Of a stretch of 64,000 bases of DNA, positions 10,966-23,981 are shown piece after piece. The position numbers and the translations under genes were made by a program. The stretch is taken from assembly GCA_001414345.1 (NCBI GenBank), contig LLCB01000123.1, forward strand, positions 97,803 through 161,802, given 5' to 3'. This DNA is from Hymenoscyphus infarciens (taxonomy: Eukaryota > Ascomycota > Leotiomycetes > Helotiales > Helotiaceae). The first letter of the stretch is position 1. Each line of letters begins with the position of its first letter. The notes under the pieces are model-generated. The model saw nothing but the letters and a program-made list of their open reading frames with translations. It was not told the DNA's origin and did not search any database.

Positions 10966-12920
10966 AATGCCAGTTTTTATCTACCCTGCCTAGCCTCTTG
11001 GGGTAGTCTTCCCGTTCTTATCTCAGCTAACCAGATTGCTCAGATAGTCTAGCCTCTCCCAGCCTAGGAGTAGGTCGTCGCTTTTCTTATCCTTGCGTGG
11101 GGTAGACTAGACAAGCAATTTGGGTAGAGAATCGAGGACTGGAATAGGGATTTCAGAGTCTGGAACGAGGGTTCTCTAAATTGAGCGAATTGCTATCTGA
11201 AATATAACATAAATAACTCCACTGCAACGCCCCCAGTGAGTTGAAAGTCCAAAACTGGGGATCGCCTTTCCTGTCTGGAGTTGTAGCTCTCTAGTTGGGA
11301 AGTGCGATGTGCAACAACAACACGAGATACAACGTCCAATTGAAGATATTAAATTCAATGAGATTAGAGCGTTTATTGGAAAGCAAATAACCAAGAGAAT
11401 AGACAAAATTCAAGAGCAACTTAAATATTCCAAGGAAAGCTTGAGGTTTACAAAAGGTCCAAGTTTCAACAAAAGATTGAAAATTAAAAATGATCCAAAT
11501 GAGTGTTTTTGATTTGAACGAATTTTAACATCCGATAGAAGAAAACTTGACTAGGCCTTTTGGAGTTCTCTTTAGCAGTCGGAAGAAGACAAGCGATATG
11601 AGTTCTAACGAAAGTTGAGCATTCGTTAAGAGATTGGAAATTCCAGAGGAAAGTCAAAGTCGAACGAGAGCTTCTACGATCAAGTCAAGTTTTAGCCTTC
11701 AAGAGAAACGATCGCCTCTGGAAGAAACTGTTGACACTCAAGAAGAGATTCCAGGCTCAAGAGGAGATGGATAATGCAAGTAGATCTTCGACATCCAAAG
11801 GAGGCTTTGAAGTTCAAGAGCAAGAAATCTTTCCAAGGATGAGGAATCCCGCCTATGAATGGACCTGGGATTCAACCAATACTCTTCTTTGATCTCATTA
11901 CCAAAAAAGCTCCGTGATATGCAACTCCCCTTACATATGATCTGTAAATGCATGCTCAAATGTTTGCAAATTCTCAGCATACACCTCTGAGCTAGAATGT
12001 ATGCAAGGCAGTTATCCAAACACAGAGCTTCCAACATGCATATGCTGAAATTATTCATGCCAGGATTGGAGACATGTAAAATGTAACCACTTTTTGTTAC
12101 CAAGATCCCAACTCCAACCATGTTCTTTGTTTTTCTTTCTTTTCGTCCAGATACAATATGAAGAAAGTTTCTTGGAATATTTCTCATTAATCTCGCAAGG
12201 GGTTGTGAGACCCGAGATATGTCCGAAATCAACGGCAAAAGCCGGTTGAAGCCGCCCTGTGGCGTCACCCGTAATTTTATCTTGATGACAGAGTCGCGAA
12301 CCGCCAAAACATTCAACCAACAACTTGACGCGACCATTTCAAAGGAAGAATAGAAGGCACAGAAAGGAGATGAGTATAGAGCGAAGCGGTGCGAAGAAAG
12401 GGGCACAGCGCTAACCAGGTCTTGTTCTTTCCAGGCAAGAGCACCAGGGATGGCAGTGCAACCTCTGCGACCGACGACCGACGACGACCGACGACGACGA
12501 CGACGACCGACGCTCAGCGATCAAAGGATACTCCCAGAGTGCAGTTCTCTGGGAGTAGCCTTTGGTCGGATTGCCCTTGTAGTTCCTTTCAAAGCCGAAT
12601 AGCCAAAACACAGACAACATCTCTTGAGGAGTGTTGTTTGTGCGATGGTTGTTCACCATGGAGGATGAAAGAGTTGAAAAGAGACAAGAGCCTCAAGAAA
12701 GGGAATTTGAAAAGATTTGTGGGTCATGCCAAACTACGTGGTGAAACTACGTCAGGAAATTCGGTTACTTGCGGCAAGAATCGGTGTTGAAAACGGCCCC
12801 ACCAGGGCTCACCATCTCAACAAAAAACACCATTTTAACAAGACTGTAGGGAAAGTTCCCTCTTTCACAGTTAAATATCCAAGATAAAGTCCCCAATTTG
12901 ATCAAACATGCTCTCATCCT
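10966..12920. other. Gene-free stretch with a CGA microsatellite
   Basis: No gene is convincing. A 222-codon minus-strand frame (12406-11738) has no domain, no intron context and poor coding character. Positions about 12470-12517 are an imperfect (CGA)n/(CCGACGA)n microsatellite. It extends several overlapping frames artificially. Local CTAGCCT/AGACTAG repeats at 10990-11120 are small. Confidence 0.5.
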
Positions 12921-13775
12921 TTCCGCCCTTTCAATCCCAAGTGGGCTCAACTTAACTCCCAGGTTTGTGTCGAGTTCTATTTCTTCAGTGGAATGGGATC
13001 CGATGCCAGAGAGATCTTCACCCCACAAAGTCATTCCCACAACTAGCCATGGATCTGGTGCCAGCTTCGTTGGATTTCGTTGGATTTCGTTGGATTTTTG
13101 CATTTTCCAATCTCCTGTGCCTTGTCTTAAATTACCTTGGTGGGGTATGAATACTTAGCGCTTCATCTTTGTCATTGAGTTTGGCTATGGACTGATAGAG
13201 GTGAGGAACGTTGCTGAGCCAGTCGTTCTATTGAGCTTCGGGTTGAACCAAGGTCTCTGAGGCATACACGGGCATGTCTTCAAGACCTTGGCGATGAGTT
13301 TTTTCCGCGTTTGTTGCTTTTGTATATTGTAGGAACTAGGATGGGATATTGCAGCTTTGGAAAGGGAAGAACACAAAACGACATCCATTAGCAGTTTCCC
13401 TTTTCGCAATACAAAGATCCCCTCGACCTCCCCCCCCACATTTCCCCTCCAGGCTCGTTCAAAGAATGTCCTCCATCAGTTCCACGTCTTCAATCCCAAG
13501 AGGGCTCAGCTTAACAGTCGGCTTCAGAGGACGGTTTCCCAAGCCTGCTGATGGGTTGACTTTCATTCCATGCTTGTTTAAATGGGATCCGATACCCGAG
13601 AGTTGCTCTCCCGTGAAGTCGTTTCCCCAGCCGACCGTAGACCTGGAGAGCCAGGTTGATTGCGGTTCCAGAGGCGTATGCAAGGCCTCCATACTTCGAG
13701 GCCTCCATACTTTGTCCATTCATAAATTTCTTGTGTCATACCTAAAGGTACCTCAGTGGGGTATGAATGCGCAGT
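12921..13775 (-). pseudogene. Two diverged copies of an unknown gene fragment
   Basis: Segments 12921-13165 and 13487-13770 are related over their length. Shared landmarks on the plus strand are TTCAATCCCAAG, GGGCTCA.CTTAAC, ATGGGATCCGAT and GGTGGGGTATGAAT (second copy AGTGGGGTATGAAT). The minus-strand frames are parallel. The right copy has VGWGNDFTGEQLSGIGSHL and VKLSPLGIEDVELMEDIL; the left has VVGMTLWGEDLSGIGSHS and VKLSPLGIERAERMRACL. Conservation of this frame suggests a coding ancestor. Both copies have stops and frame changes upstream and neither looks complete. I do not recognise the family. Confidence 0.5.
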
Positions 13776-14780
13776 TTGCGGTGTTTAAATGGAGCGATAA
13801 ATGGACGTATTTCTGTTCAGCCAGACATCCGATTACGTTTCAGACTAGATAGAGGCCTTGAGGATGAGTATATGATTTATGAGTCCAAGGCCCGAGGTAT
13901 GAAGCTTCTCCTTCTCGGCTGATGCGTGTGTTGCATTTTGATCTCCTTGTAAATAATCACCGACGACTGAGTGTGATCCTTGGGATAGGATGCCTTTTCG
14001 GTCCCTATCTCCTCTTTTATTTCGATCTTGGCTCGCGTCTGAAAGTTTGCTGTTGTCTTTTTTCGTTACTTTGGAAAGACTTGCGCCGCTGTTGGGGGAG
14101 GGGATAATTTTTTCGACGGGCGGTGATGTCCTGAGCAACAGCATGTCGTCAGAAAGCCGAGTTTCTGCTGGTGCGCATAGTCCGAGTTGACAACATGCCT
14201 ACATACTCAACCGCCTTCCCGAGGAATTGTCTTTCCAAGCCACCCTGCTGGCTTTTGATACATTGTTATTACAAGGCAGGGCCGCTCTCTTACAATGGAT
14301 TTGGTTATTGTTCAAAGCTTGCACTTATTTCTATTCGTTGTTTCGTTGTAGCTAGCACCTGGCAAGCGTCTCCTCATTTGTGTACGTTGTCTGAGCTGGA
14401 TGCTTGCGGTGATTATGTGGTGTTTAGCAGACAAAATGGAACTTGACCTTGATATCGGTGTATTAAGGTGGTGAGTTTTGCACGTTCTTGATATAATCAT
14501 CTTCTACTTCTATTCTACTATTGTTGGGAACGTTCTTTCCTATAACAGCTTTGAAGCAATTAAATCAAACCTGAGAACAAACTGAAATGGCAAGATATAT
14601 TAAAGTTAGACTATTATCAAGCTCCTAGTAGTATTACATCATTTATTTAATTGTTCCAGCCCTTCTAGTATGATATCGCTGAGTACATTTATATTGAATG
14701 ATGGGGAAGTCTTCTCACTGGGATATATCCACTGTCACGGGGAATGATGCGTGCAAATTGGACCGGGCGATGTTGAAAAA
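13776..14780. other. Intergenic with one stray satellite unit
   Basis: No gene supported. Positions about 14590-14690 (ATTGTTCCAGCCCTTCTAGT, preceded by a run of TAGTAGTATTACATCATTTA) resemble the second module of the 9.2-10.9 kb satellite, so that repeat is dispersed as well as tandem. Confidence 0.5.
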
Positions 14781-16050
14781 CTCATTTTTTTATGAATAAA
14801 AACCAGGTCAATATCTCCCACTCAATGCTTCCCCAATTCCAATTTCTCTTCTCGTTGTAAAACAAAAAGCGCCCTATTAGTATACAATAATTCAACCTTG
14901 TCTCTTCCGTATTCTGGTTCCATTCCATGTATTCCGGATCATCAGTAACCTCATTGAACCAGACCATAACCTTCTTATAACCAATTAGAAGCACAATCTC
15001 GTTATAGTATGGTTCATTGAGACTGAAGTGTGGATATCCGTGTGCGGGAATCCCCTTCGTTCCCGCGGCCATCATAGCCATGGCGACGAAGGTGAAGAGA
15101 TACTCGATCCAACGAATGTACATCCTGTCCATCTCTCGTCCATTATGTCCTCCCCCAGTATTTAAATCGATTGGTGTCGAATGTATTGTGGAAGCAGGGA
15201 GAATAGAGGTTGCCGTCGTAAGGAGGGGTTTTCTGCTGGTTCCAATCGGCTGGGAAAAGGCGCTCTTGATCCAGCGTATCGGTGAACGCCACTGGGCCGT
15301 CGAAGTCGCTGATGCCAGAACCTGATCGTTCCATCCGCAAGGGTCAAAGCTGCCTCTGGTGTCGCACCCTTGGCCTTGAGTTGCTCTTTCCAAGCGAAGT
15401 GGAAGTCGTAGATATGGCTTACTCCCATTCGGAATTGAATTGAGATCCTGCGCCAAGGGCGCGCCACATAAATGCCTTAAGGCCTGACAACGCAGCCAGA
15501 CAGCTTGGATGGGCTTAGCGACTTTTGACAGGGGAGGTGAAAGGGTTGGTGATATGGTTGAGTGCACCTCGGTGACTTGCTCTCGATTCCATATTGGCAA
15601 GCTGCTTCATCAATGCTTGGTTGGTATTGCGCAAGGTCTGCTCGTGGTTGCACGCCTCTTGCGCTTGTTGTCTTTTTCGGGTTTGGAGGCGTTCGATGCG
15701 TTGGAGGGTGCTGGAGAGGGAATGGATGTAGGCTTTGGGTGTTTGCCGTTACTGATGCCACCCGCAGCTGCGGTGACATCGCTCTTGAAGAGCTTTGTCT
15801 GCTTACTCCTAAGCACCAGATAGCTTAGATGGGCTTAGCGACTTTTGACCTGGGAGGTGAGGGGGTTGGTGACGTTCGAAGATGGTTATCATTGTCGCTC
15901 CTTGTATCCGGTAAAGGTACGTGTGGCCGCCCAAAGGTTGGTCGAGATTGGGTATGTGAGGAGGAGTTGTTCGGAGATCAGGGCTTTTGAATCGTGGACT
16001 GGGTCGTGGACTGGATCGTAGTGCGGTCCCCACGATGGAGAGTCGAGCTC
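14781..16050 (-). pseudogene. Broken gene region of unknown family, with a coiled-coil remnant and a direct repeat
   Basis: Several minus-strand frames have protein-like composition but do not join. A coiled coil lies at about 15725-15560 (LQRIERLQTRKRQQAQEACN, then NQALMKQLANMESRAS). Next come about 15440-15330 (SHIYDFHFAWKEQLKAKGAT) and about 15340-15160 (ISDFDGPVAFTDTLDQERLF). The last is about 15155-14900 (MYIRWIEYLFTFVAMAMM, YKKVMVWFNEVTDDPEYMEW). Frame changes fall between each. Plus-strand positions 15500-15552 and 15828-15878 are direct repeats about 327 bp apart sharing GATGGGCTTAGCGACTTTTG. I cannot name the family; a wrong intron model is an alternative to pseudogenisation. Confidence 0.45.
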
Positions 16051-17600
16051 GTGTTCACCACCAGGTTTTCATACGAAGGGTTGGGGAATAGCCGATCGCG
16101 ATGACTGAATGGCTCCGGCGAAGATGAGTAGAGGAGAGGATGGAAAGGGAGGAGAGAGGTGAGAACGAGGAAGCAAATTGATATGCGAGCGAGGGTAGAA
16201 GAAGAGCTGGTTTCGGCCTCAGACCATGCAAAGGGGGCTATTGCTTATCAGTTCTATTCGACGCCTTTGTCGCAAAGGGCGAAGAGCGTACCGAGAACAT
16301 CGCAAGACGTTTCCATATTGTTTTTGTGTAGTTTGTTGGAGTTGGATGTTGTAAAAGACTGCAAGTGTGCTGTGTTTAGCGGGGGGAAAAGCCGGGGTTG
16401 AATTTAATATTATATATTAGTGTATCGCGGTGGGTTAAGCACGTGCTTTGCTCGAGGCTACAGTACCCCTAGGGTACCACGGAATGAAGGGCTTCTCGGC
16501 TATTCATCGCAAAGCCACCGATTATTGCTTGCCCATCCTGTCCGTATTGCTGTACAGATGAATTCTTAGCTTTCATCTTTTTCTGACGTCTCTCAGTCAT
16601 CATTCTAGGTGCAGCCCTTGCGTAGCATTTCATTCCAAAACGTCGCAAAAAACCCGTGCTCCTTTGAGGAAAAGGGAATTATGACCTCTTTTATTTCAAC
16701 ACTACCCATGAGGAGGGTTCTTTGATGCCCCCTTTCTCATCTACACAGTTCTGTGAGTATCGTTCTTCCCTGCCCAAATCGACCATCGCTATTCAGAGGC
16801 CGATGACCTCAAAGACACAAACAAGAGAAGCGACGGAATGGGAGGTTGGAGCTGCTGAGGCATCGTAAGGCTGTAGATACATCGTGGCCGAACTCGAGTC
16901 CGCATTCGATCGTGAAACGAAACCACGTTAATCTATCCTATTCCTACCCAAACCCCAAACCGCGGCTGCATTACCCCTTGTTGGTCCTCTGCCAAGAGAT
17001 TAACGCTATGCCTGCCACCCTTCACGACACCCTCCCTTCTACCTCGGACATCGACTCCAAGCTCGTATAGAAGCATGCGTCTTTTGGACAAGACTTACAA
17101 ACACATATTTACGGGACACAATCTCTGGGCCTGGGTTCTCTTGTCTGGTTGGCAGATATTCGAAAAAACATCGAGCCCTCTTGCATATACGTTCGTACCC
17201 TTCCCGTTTCGACCTCTCAAAGTCTTTAGGAACTCGACAATTACGATTGCCTCCCTCCCGTATGCTCTGTTTTGGTTGGCATTCGGCCTCGGATGGCGAA
17301 TATAATACATCACCGACCTCTTTTCCTTGACTAGCAAACGAATCGCAAACAATTCTACCCCTGCTCTCGAAATCTGTAGCATAAGGGACAGATCACAGAT
17401 CAGGAGCTTATGGCTGGGCCCGGTGAAATACGTGAAAGTAATCTCTTATGTGGTGTGGTAATAAACGTCTAAAGAGAGAAGAGGAGAGTGCGAAGCACTC
17501 GGAATATATACAGGTCCACTAGTGTGGTCACGTGTCCTTCCCGCAACAAAATCCCATGCTGGAAAACAACCACTACGACTTCCTCTTATACCCCCTTTTT
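16051..17600. other. Intergenic up to the AT-rich island
   Basis: No supported gene. A short plus-strand frame at 16846-17070 ends in MPATLHDTLPSTSDIDSKLV, which could be the first exon of an unmodelled gene (a GT follows immediately). No convincing continuation is seen before composition changes near 17600. Confidence 0.4.
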
Positions 17601-18820
17601 AGTTTGCAGTCAGCGTCCGATAGTTAGGGGATCAAGATAGGTACTCTAAAAATACACAAGAAACTCAAAAATAACTCCATAGTCCCTCTTTCTTTACTAG
17701 CTAGCTAGCTAGGATTCTTATTCAAATTTCAACGTATTCCTACCTAGAGATGCTTATTATTACGTTTCGTAAAGTAACACGAAACGCTTATTTAGCGTAA
17801 AGCGTAATATAGCTATTAGCGTTATTATAGAATAAATTTTAGGTATAAAAGTATATAAATATAGTACTGAAATATAGCCTTTTAATATAAAAAGTAATGA
17901 TTTATATTATAATTATATAGAATAATTAAAGCTATTCCTAGAATCGTTATCGCTCTTATTATTATTACTCTCGTTATCTTCGTCTTCGTCTTTGTCTTCG
18001 TCTTCGTCCTCTCTATTTAGTAATATATCCTCTCTATTCTACTTCTATACTACTTTATCCTAATCGGCTTATATAACTAACATTTTGCTATATTACTTTA
18101 TTACTTTATCGACACTTTTAACGTTCTTTATCTTAATAAGTTAGGCTTTTACTTTAAGACTAAGGTTATAAGCTCTTTGGTTTAATATTATAGAAGTACT
18201 TTAAGCTAGTTATAGTATTATAGAAAAATATTATTTTAGAAAAGAAGTTCTAAAAGATGAAAATTTTCGAGTAAGCGAAGTAAGCGCTAGTACGTAATAG
18301 GAAATAGAGGCTTTCTATTAGCTAATAAAACTCTTAGTAATATAATAAAGTATATAGCTTATTTAGCCTTACTTTATACTTTATTCGTATTATACCTTAG
18401 CTTTTCGTAAAGGTAATATCTCTATTTCTATCTCTTTTACGAAACTCTCTTCTTCTATTCTCTTCTATTCTCTTCTATTCTTAGAACTATAATCCCTTCT
18501 AATATATTATATCTAATATTAATCCTTTCCTCGTAGATATTCTATATCTAATAGTCGGTAGATCTTTAAAGTACTTCTATATACCTATAAAAAATCAGTA
18601 CTATATAACTTATACTAAATAACTCTATTCTTGTTTTCTCGACTAGTAAAACGATAGCACTTATAGACGTTTCTACTCTTTTCTCGTTTCCTCTATTCTT
18701 CGAATTTGAAGCTCTATAGTTATAGTTAGTTATAAGTTAAGCTTCTCTAGTTTTAAAGAGCCGAGAAAAGCTAAAAAAAAAAAAAGTTTTAAAAAGTCCG
18801 TATCTTAAAAAAAGCCTTTC

Positions 18821-18855
<35 letters not shown>

Positions 18856-18889
18856 TCTAGATTAAGAACTCTCTATATTCTTCTTCTCT
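17601..18889. other. Left end of the AT-rich, RIP-like island
   Basis: Composition shifts abruptly to A/T with abundant TpA. Near 17764-17788 an ACGTTTCG...CGAAACG inverted repeat sits at the edge and could be a transposon end. A GTCTTC-rich stretch (about 17968-18010) would encode Glu/Asp on the minus strand. A (CT)n microsatellite occupies 18823-18852. No intact frame exists. The region does not match the Gypsy family that starts at about 18890, so it is a different decayed element. Confidence 0.55.
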
Positions 18890-20704
18890 ATATACCTTCT
18901 ATAGTCTAAAAACATTCTAGCCTAGTAGTAGTATTATACTAATAACTAGTATATCTTTTTTATACTTAGATAAGTACTAGATACTTAGTTATAGACTTCT
19001 TAGATTAGTTTTATATAGAGTTTAGTATTCTTTTAAACGTAAAGTCGATTCTTAAAGAGTAGTAAATTATCTAATAAGAGATAGTATCTATCTAGAAGTT
19101 TATAACGTTCTTTCTAAAAAAAAGCTTAGATTATCTTCTTTTAACTTCTAAATTATATTTAAACTTATTCCTAGAATAATATCTAACTAAATTATATTAA
19201 GAGATATAAACTATTCTTATAAAAAGGTCTAAATAATTAGGTACTAAAAGAGTATATAAGCAGCTATCTACTTTAGCTTAATTATAGATTTTTAGGTTTT
19301 ATTTATATTAGATTAATATATCTACTTTTTAATTACTCTTCTTAGACGTAAATTAGATCTAAAAGTTAAAATCTAATAAAAACTCTATTTATTAGACTTA
19401 CTTAGCTATAAGTAGCTTAGTTATTATAAAGTATTCTAATAATTTATAATCTAAATATATATTAATATACTTCTAATATAATATAAGTTTAAGACGCTAT
19501 TTCTTAAAAGCTTCTATAATAGTAGATAGCTCTTTATTATAGATCTTCTAGTTCGATTTATAACTAACTAGGACGTATAAGTAGAACCTAATAGAGTACT
19601 AAAGATTATTATACTATTATAAGAATATATCTACTATTACTTCTTCTAAGAAGTCTATTTCTAGCTTTATATTATAATTAAAGTTAAAGTAGTATAAGGT
19701 TTAAATTATAAGTAGCCTAGTCCTTAGTACTTTAAAGGCTTCTTTATATTTAGATATTTATAGAAACGGCTTTATAAAGCGTATTATTATAGTTAGAGGT
19801 TTAGCGATTTTAGTATAACCTTTAATAAATTATTTATAGAATTCTATAAACTCTAAATAAGACTTTATATCTATTATAGTATTAGATTAGACCTAGTTTT
19901 ATAAAAGCTCTACTTTTTTAAGATTAACTTCGAGTTCTTTTATAGTTAAGATAAATCCTAAGTATTTAACTCTAGTAATACTAAATTCGCTTTTCTTAAT
20001 ATCTATCTAAAGTCCTACTTCTTAGAGCTAATTTAAAACCTTTTTAACTTATTCCTTATATTCTTTAATAGTATTTAAATAAATTAAAATATTATCTAAG
20101 TAGATAATATAGAAGTTATTTAGATAGTTAATTAAGACGTTATTTATATAATATTAATAAATAGTAGAGCTATTATAGAGTCTAAAAGAGAAGACCTTAT
20201 ATTTATATATACTATACCTAGTTCTAAACATAGTTATCTCTTTTAAGTTAGAGTCTATTTAGATATAATAGAAAGCTTATCTAATATCTAATTTAATAAA
20301 GATTTTAGCTATTCTTATCTTAGAAAGAAGCTTATTAATATAAGGGATTAAGTAGAGATTATTTTAAGTTAAAGTATTTAGCTTCTTATAATTAATATAG
20401 AACTATAACTTATTACTATTAGCCTTTTTAATAAAGAGTACTAGAGAGGCGAAAAGGCTATTACTATTAATAATAAACCTCTTATCTAGGTTCTTTATAA
20501 TATACTTCTTTATAGCTTTAAGCTCTATAGTTAACTATTAATATAGAGGCGAAAAGGAGTTAAGAAGTAGCTTATTTAAAGTAATCTTATAGTTATATTT
20601 CTAATAAGAAGAGAGCTTATTAGAAGCTATTTTTAAGAATACGTCTTTATAAAATAAGTAATATTTTAGAAGTTAAGCTTATATTAGAGCTCTTATATTA
20701 TTTG

Positions 20705-20811
20705 TTATAGAAAAGAGAGTCTTACGTGACCTCTTTTCCTTATATATATAGTAGAGTTTTCACCTTCTAAATTCAAGCTCCTTAGAGCGTTTTCAACTCA
20801 AAAATACGTTA
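20705..20811 (-). mobile_element. 107-bp insertion, copy A
   Basis: This sequence is absent from the corresponding place in the full Gypsy element. It is nearly identical, in reverse orientation, to 22089-22195. In the copy B orientation it begins TAACGTATTTTTGAGTTG and ends TCTCTTTTCTATAA. It carries CpG-containing motifs (CACGTAAG, AACGCTC) that have survived where the surrounding DNA has lost them, so it looks younger than its host. Confidence 0.65.
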
Positions 20812-22088
20812 TATTATTATTATCTTAAAGAGGAGCTAATCTTTTATTAATAATCTAATCTAGCTTATAGATACTAGTTATATAAAATTCTAAATTAGGT
20901 TATTTTATATTAAAATATATAGTATTTATACTTATTTTACTAATAAAAGAGTATAGAGTCTAGTCTTTTAAGAATATACTAGTAGTTTATAAAGGCTTTA
21001 GATTAGAGTTAGATATTAAAATTTTAGAAGGTATTATTATAGATAAAAGTAATAACTTAACTATATTTATAAGTCTACTCTTTTTATATCTTTCTTATTA
21101 ATAGATTATATATTCCCTTTAATTTATATCTAACTAGTAGTTTAAAATAGGTTTCTAGTTCTAGCTAGAAAGTAAAAGTAAAATTTCTTTACTATAGTAG
21201 AGAGTTAGAGAGTAGTTAGCTAGCTAAGTAATCTAGTTCTTTAAGAGATTAAGAAAAACTTTAAAATAGTTTAACTACTTATTACTAATAATTAGGTCTT
21301 ACTATCTAAGGTCTAGGATAATAAAAGAGTAGTTATAAATATAACGTTTATCTATATTTAAATATAGTTATATAAACTAAGTTATCTAGCTTTTAAAACT
21401 ATTATTATATCTATAAATAGATATTAAATAAGATAGTTTCTAGATTTATAAACCTATTACTTTTAATAATTATAGAGCTAGAAGTTAATTTAGAAATAGG
21501 TACTTATTTACTTTTATATCTACTAAAGCTTATATTTTAATATTATATCTCTATATATTAAGAGTAGTATTTATAAGAAACTATTTTCCTCTTATAAGCT
21601 TAGAAAGGTTAAGTCTAGCTAGATTATATTTATATAAGCCTAGGAAAGTATTTTTATCTAAGCCTCTTTATTTTCTTTCTAACTTAGGTTAGAGTTAGAG
21701 TACTCTTTAGATAGTTATTCTTTCTTAAGTTAATTATCTATTTTATTAATACTAAGTAGATTAGAATAGTTAGGCTTAATATACTTAAGTTTTCTATAAT
21801 TAAAATACTTTATACTAGTAGAGAATTAGTCTATAGATAAAGTCTTTAATCTTTTATTAGTAGAAAGAGGCCTAGAAGTTTAAGAAGTCTTTTAAGAAGT
21901 AGAATAAAGTCTATATAAGAGTAGTAAGGGTTTTATAGCTAAACTAAATAAGAAATAGTTAGTATTAGGCTTTTAGTATAAAGAGCTTATTACTACTAGT
22001 TTTTCTATACTTATTATACTAGTTATATATAACTTAGTATTTTAGTACTATTTCTTATCTATAAATAAAAGGTCTCTTACTATCTTTG

Positions 22089-22195
22089 TAACGTATTTTT
22101 GAGTTGAAAACGCTCTAAGGAGCTTGAATTTAGAAGGTGAAAACTCTGCTATATATATAAAGAAAAGAGGTCACGTAAGACTCTCTTTTCTATAA
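22089..22195 (+). mobile_element. 107-bp insertion, copy B (inverted relative to copy A)
   Basis: Same length as 20705-20811 and differs at only a few positions. The two copies lie 1277 bp apart and inverted inside the truncated Gypsy copy. The DNA between them is ordinary Gypsy sequence, so this is not one element with 107-bp terminal repeats but two independent insertions or an insertion followed by duplication. No open frame; too short for a MITE of known type that I can name. Confidence 0.65.
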
Positions 22196-23981
22196 TAATC
22201 TTATTAAAATTAGTATTCTAGTATCTCTTACTATTAACTAATTAGTTTCTAAGCTAAGGTATAAGCTTCTCTTATATATAGTAGAATTTATCTTATTCTA
22301 ATACCTCTCTAAGTATTACTATACTTAAAAAGCGACTTTTAAATTTTATAAAACTTTCTCTTATATAACTCTTCTATTCTATCTAAAGAGACTAAAAGGC
22401 GTTCTAAGTATCCTCCTTCTTATAACTAGTTAGATAGTAAGTATTAAGAAGTTTAATTATTTCTTTATAATCTTTAAATATCGTCTTACTTATATTAGAC
22501 TTATATTAAGACTCTAAGTAGTTCTAGACAAGTTTTGTTATCGTCTTCTAAATAAGAGCTTTCTAAGTTAAAAGCGTCTAATAATAGTTAAGGTTTATAT
22601 AAAGTTAATTATATATTAATATTCTCTATTACTTATATATAGGTAAAATATTATTATCTAAAAGTTTAATTTTTTCTATAATCTTACTTTTAATAGATTA
22701 AAAGGCTTTTAAAGTGCTTTTAAGTTATAGACGTAGAGTAGGTTATTATAAGAAAGAAATATTAGAGATAGAGTTTCGCCTCTAATAATAGTTTAAAAGA
22801 ATAGAAGAAGATGTTTATATTAGTTAGATAGAACTTAGACTTTAGTTATTATTTAGTAGTTATTAACTAATTTACTAAACTAAGTCTAATAATTAGGCGA
22901 TCTAGTTATCTTACTCTAAAATTCTCTCTTCTTTTTCTTAATTCTTAGCCTCTATAGCTTAGATTATACTCTATATCTTATCTATATTAGAGAAGTCTTA
23001 TTAATCTCTCTAGCTTCTAAGTACTAGGCCTTTATCTTTATTATTCTTAGGCTTCTTAGTATTCTTAGAAGTATAGTATTAAGTTAGAGACCTTTCTATA
23101 AAAGCTTAACTTTATTCTCTAAAAAGAGGCTCTATACTTAAAAGCAGAGCTTAGAAGAGACCTAGAGTTGCTCTAGATTCTAATATATTAAATATTAATT
23201 TAGAAAAGAGAGAGAGTAAGATTAAATTTAAAAGCTTTCTAGATAACTATAATAAGTTAACTTATTTATTAAACCTAGGGTTATTAGGACTCTTAGAAAT
23301 ACTTAGCGTATTCTAATCTCTTAACGTGTCTATAATACGATTTTTACTAGCTATTTATATAGATACTAAACTCTAGTATTACTAGCTATTTAGACAGTCT
23401 CTAATTACTTAGCTATATAAGAATACCGTTGTAATATTCTAAATCGAGGCTAAATCGACTTCTAAATAAAGAGCAACGATAAGCTTAAAGGAGTTATTAT
23501 TAAGGCTATTACTAGTGAAGAAGAGTTATTATTTTTATATAATAGTATAAAATATATATAACTATAGTAGAGGTATATAGAAGTATATATAGTAGAATAA
23601 TATATATAGATACTAGGTACTAATATAGAAGAAAACAATAACTATCTCTCTTTTATACTAAATATAAACGTCTATATATAAGAGGTTAGAAGCTACTAAG
23701 TTCTAATAATAATAATAACTAAGCTCTATCTAATATAGCTAATACTAAATAATAAGAGCTAAAAAGCTAAATATATAACCTCTAAACCTTAATCCCTTCT
23801 ATATATAAATATTAGACATTAATACCTTTAATACTTTACTTATATAAGTATTAGTTATTCGTAATCTCGGCCTAGAGGTATTAGAGATATTAGTAGTACT
23901 TAGAGGTATCGGCAGTTTCACGAATATTAATAATTCAGAATAGTACTATTATATAATAATCTAGGATAGCGTGCTATTATA

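Larger units (their letters stand above)
18890..23981 (-). mobile_element. Truncated, RIP-degraded Gypsy chromovirus (inverted copy)
   Basis: This is the reverse-complement relative of the complete element at 34693-42749. Its 5' LTR is 23538-23981 (444 bp, about 33 bp shorter than the intact LTRs). The internal region runs leftward through gag, protease and reverse transcriptase to the start of integrase. The RT Tyr-Leu-Asp box is at about 20087-20120 on the minus strand. Homology to the full copy stops near 18890, matching about 39605 in the full copy, so the integrase C-terminus, chromodomain and 3' LTR are missing. Two 107-bp insertions interrupt it. Stops are everywhere, consistent with RIP. 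Confidence 0.8.

Noticed and set aside
11738..12406. 222-codon minus-strand open frame
   Set aside because: No domain, no intron context, low coding character and no supporting neighbour; likely chance.
20705..22195. A single 1.5-kb DNA transposon with 107-bp inverted ends
   Set aside because: The DNA between the two repeats is Gypsy pol/gag sequence that is contiguous in the complete element, so the repeats are separate insertions.
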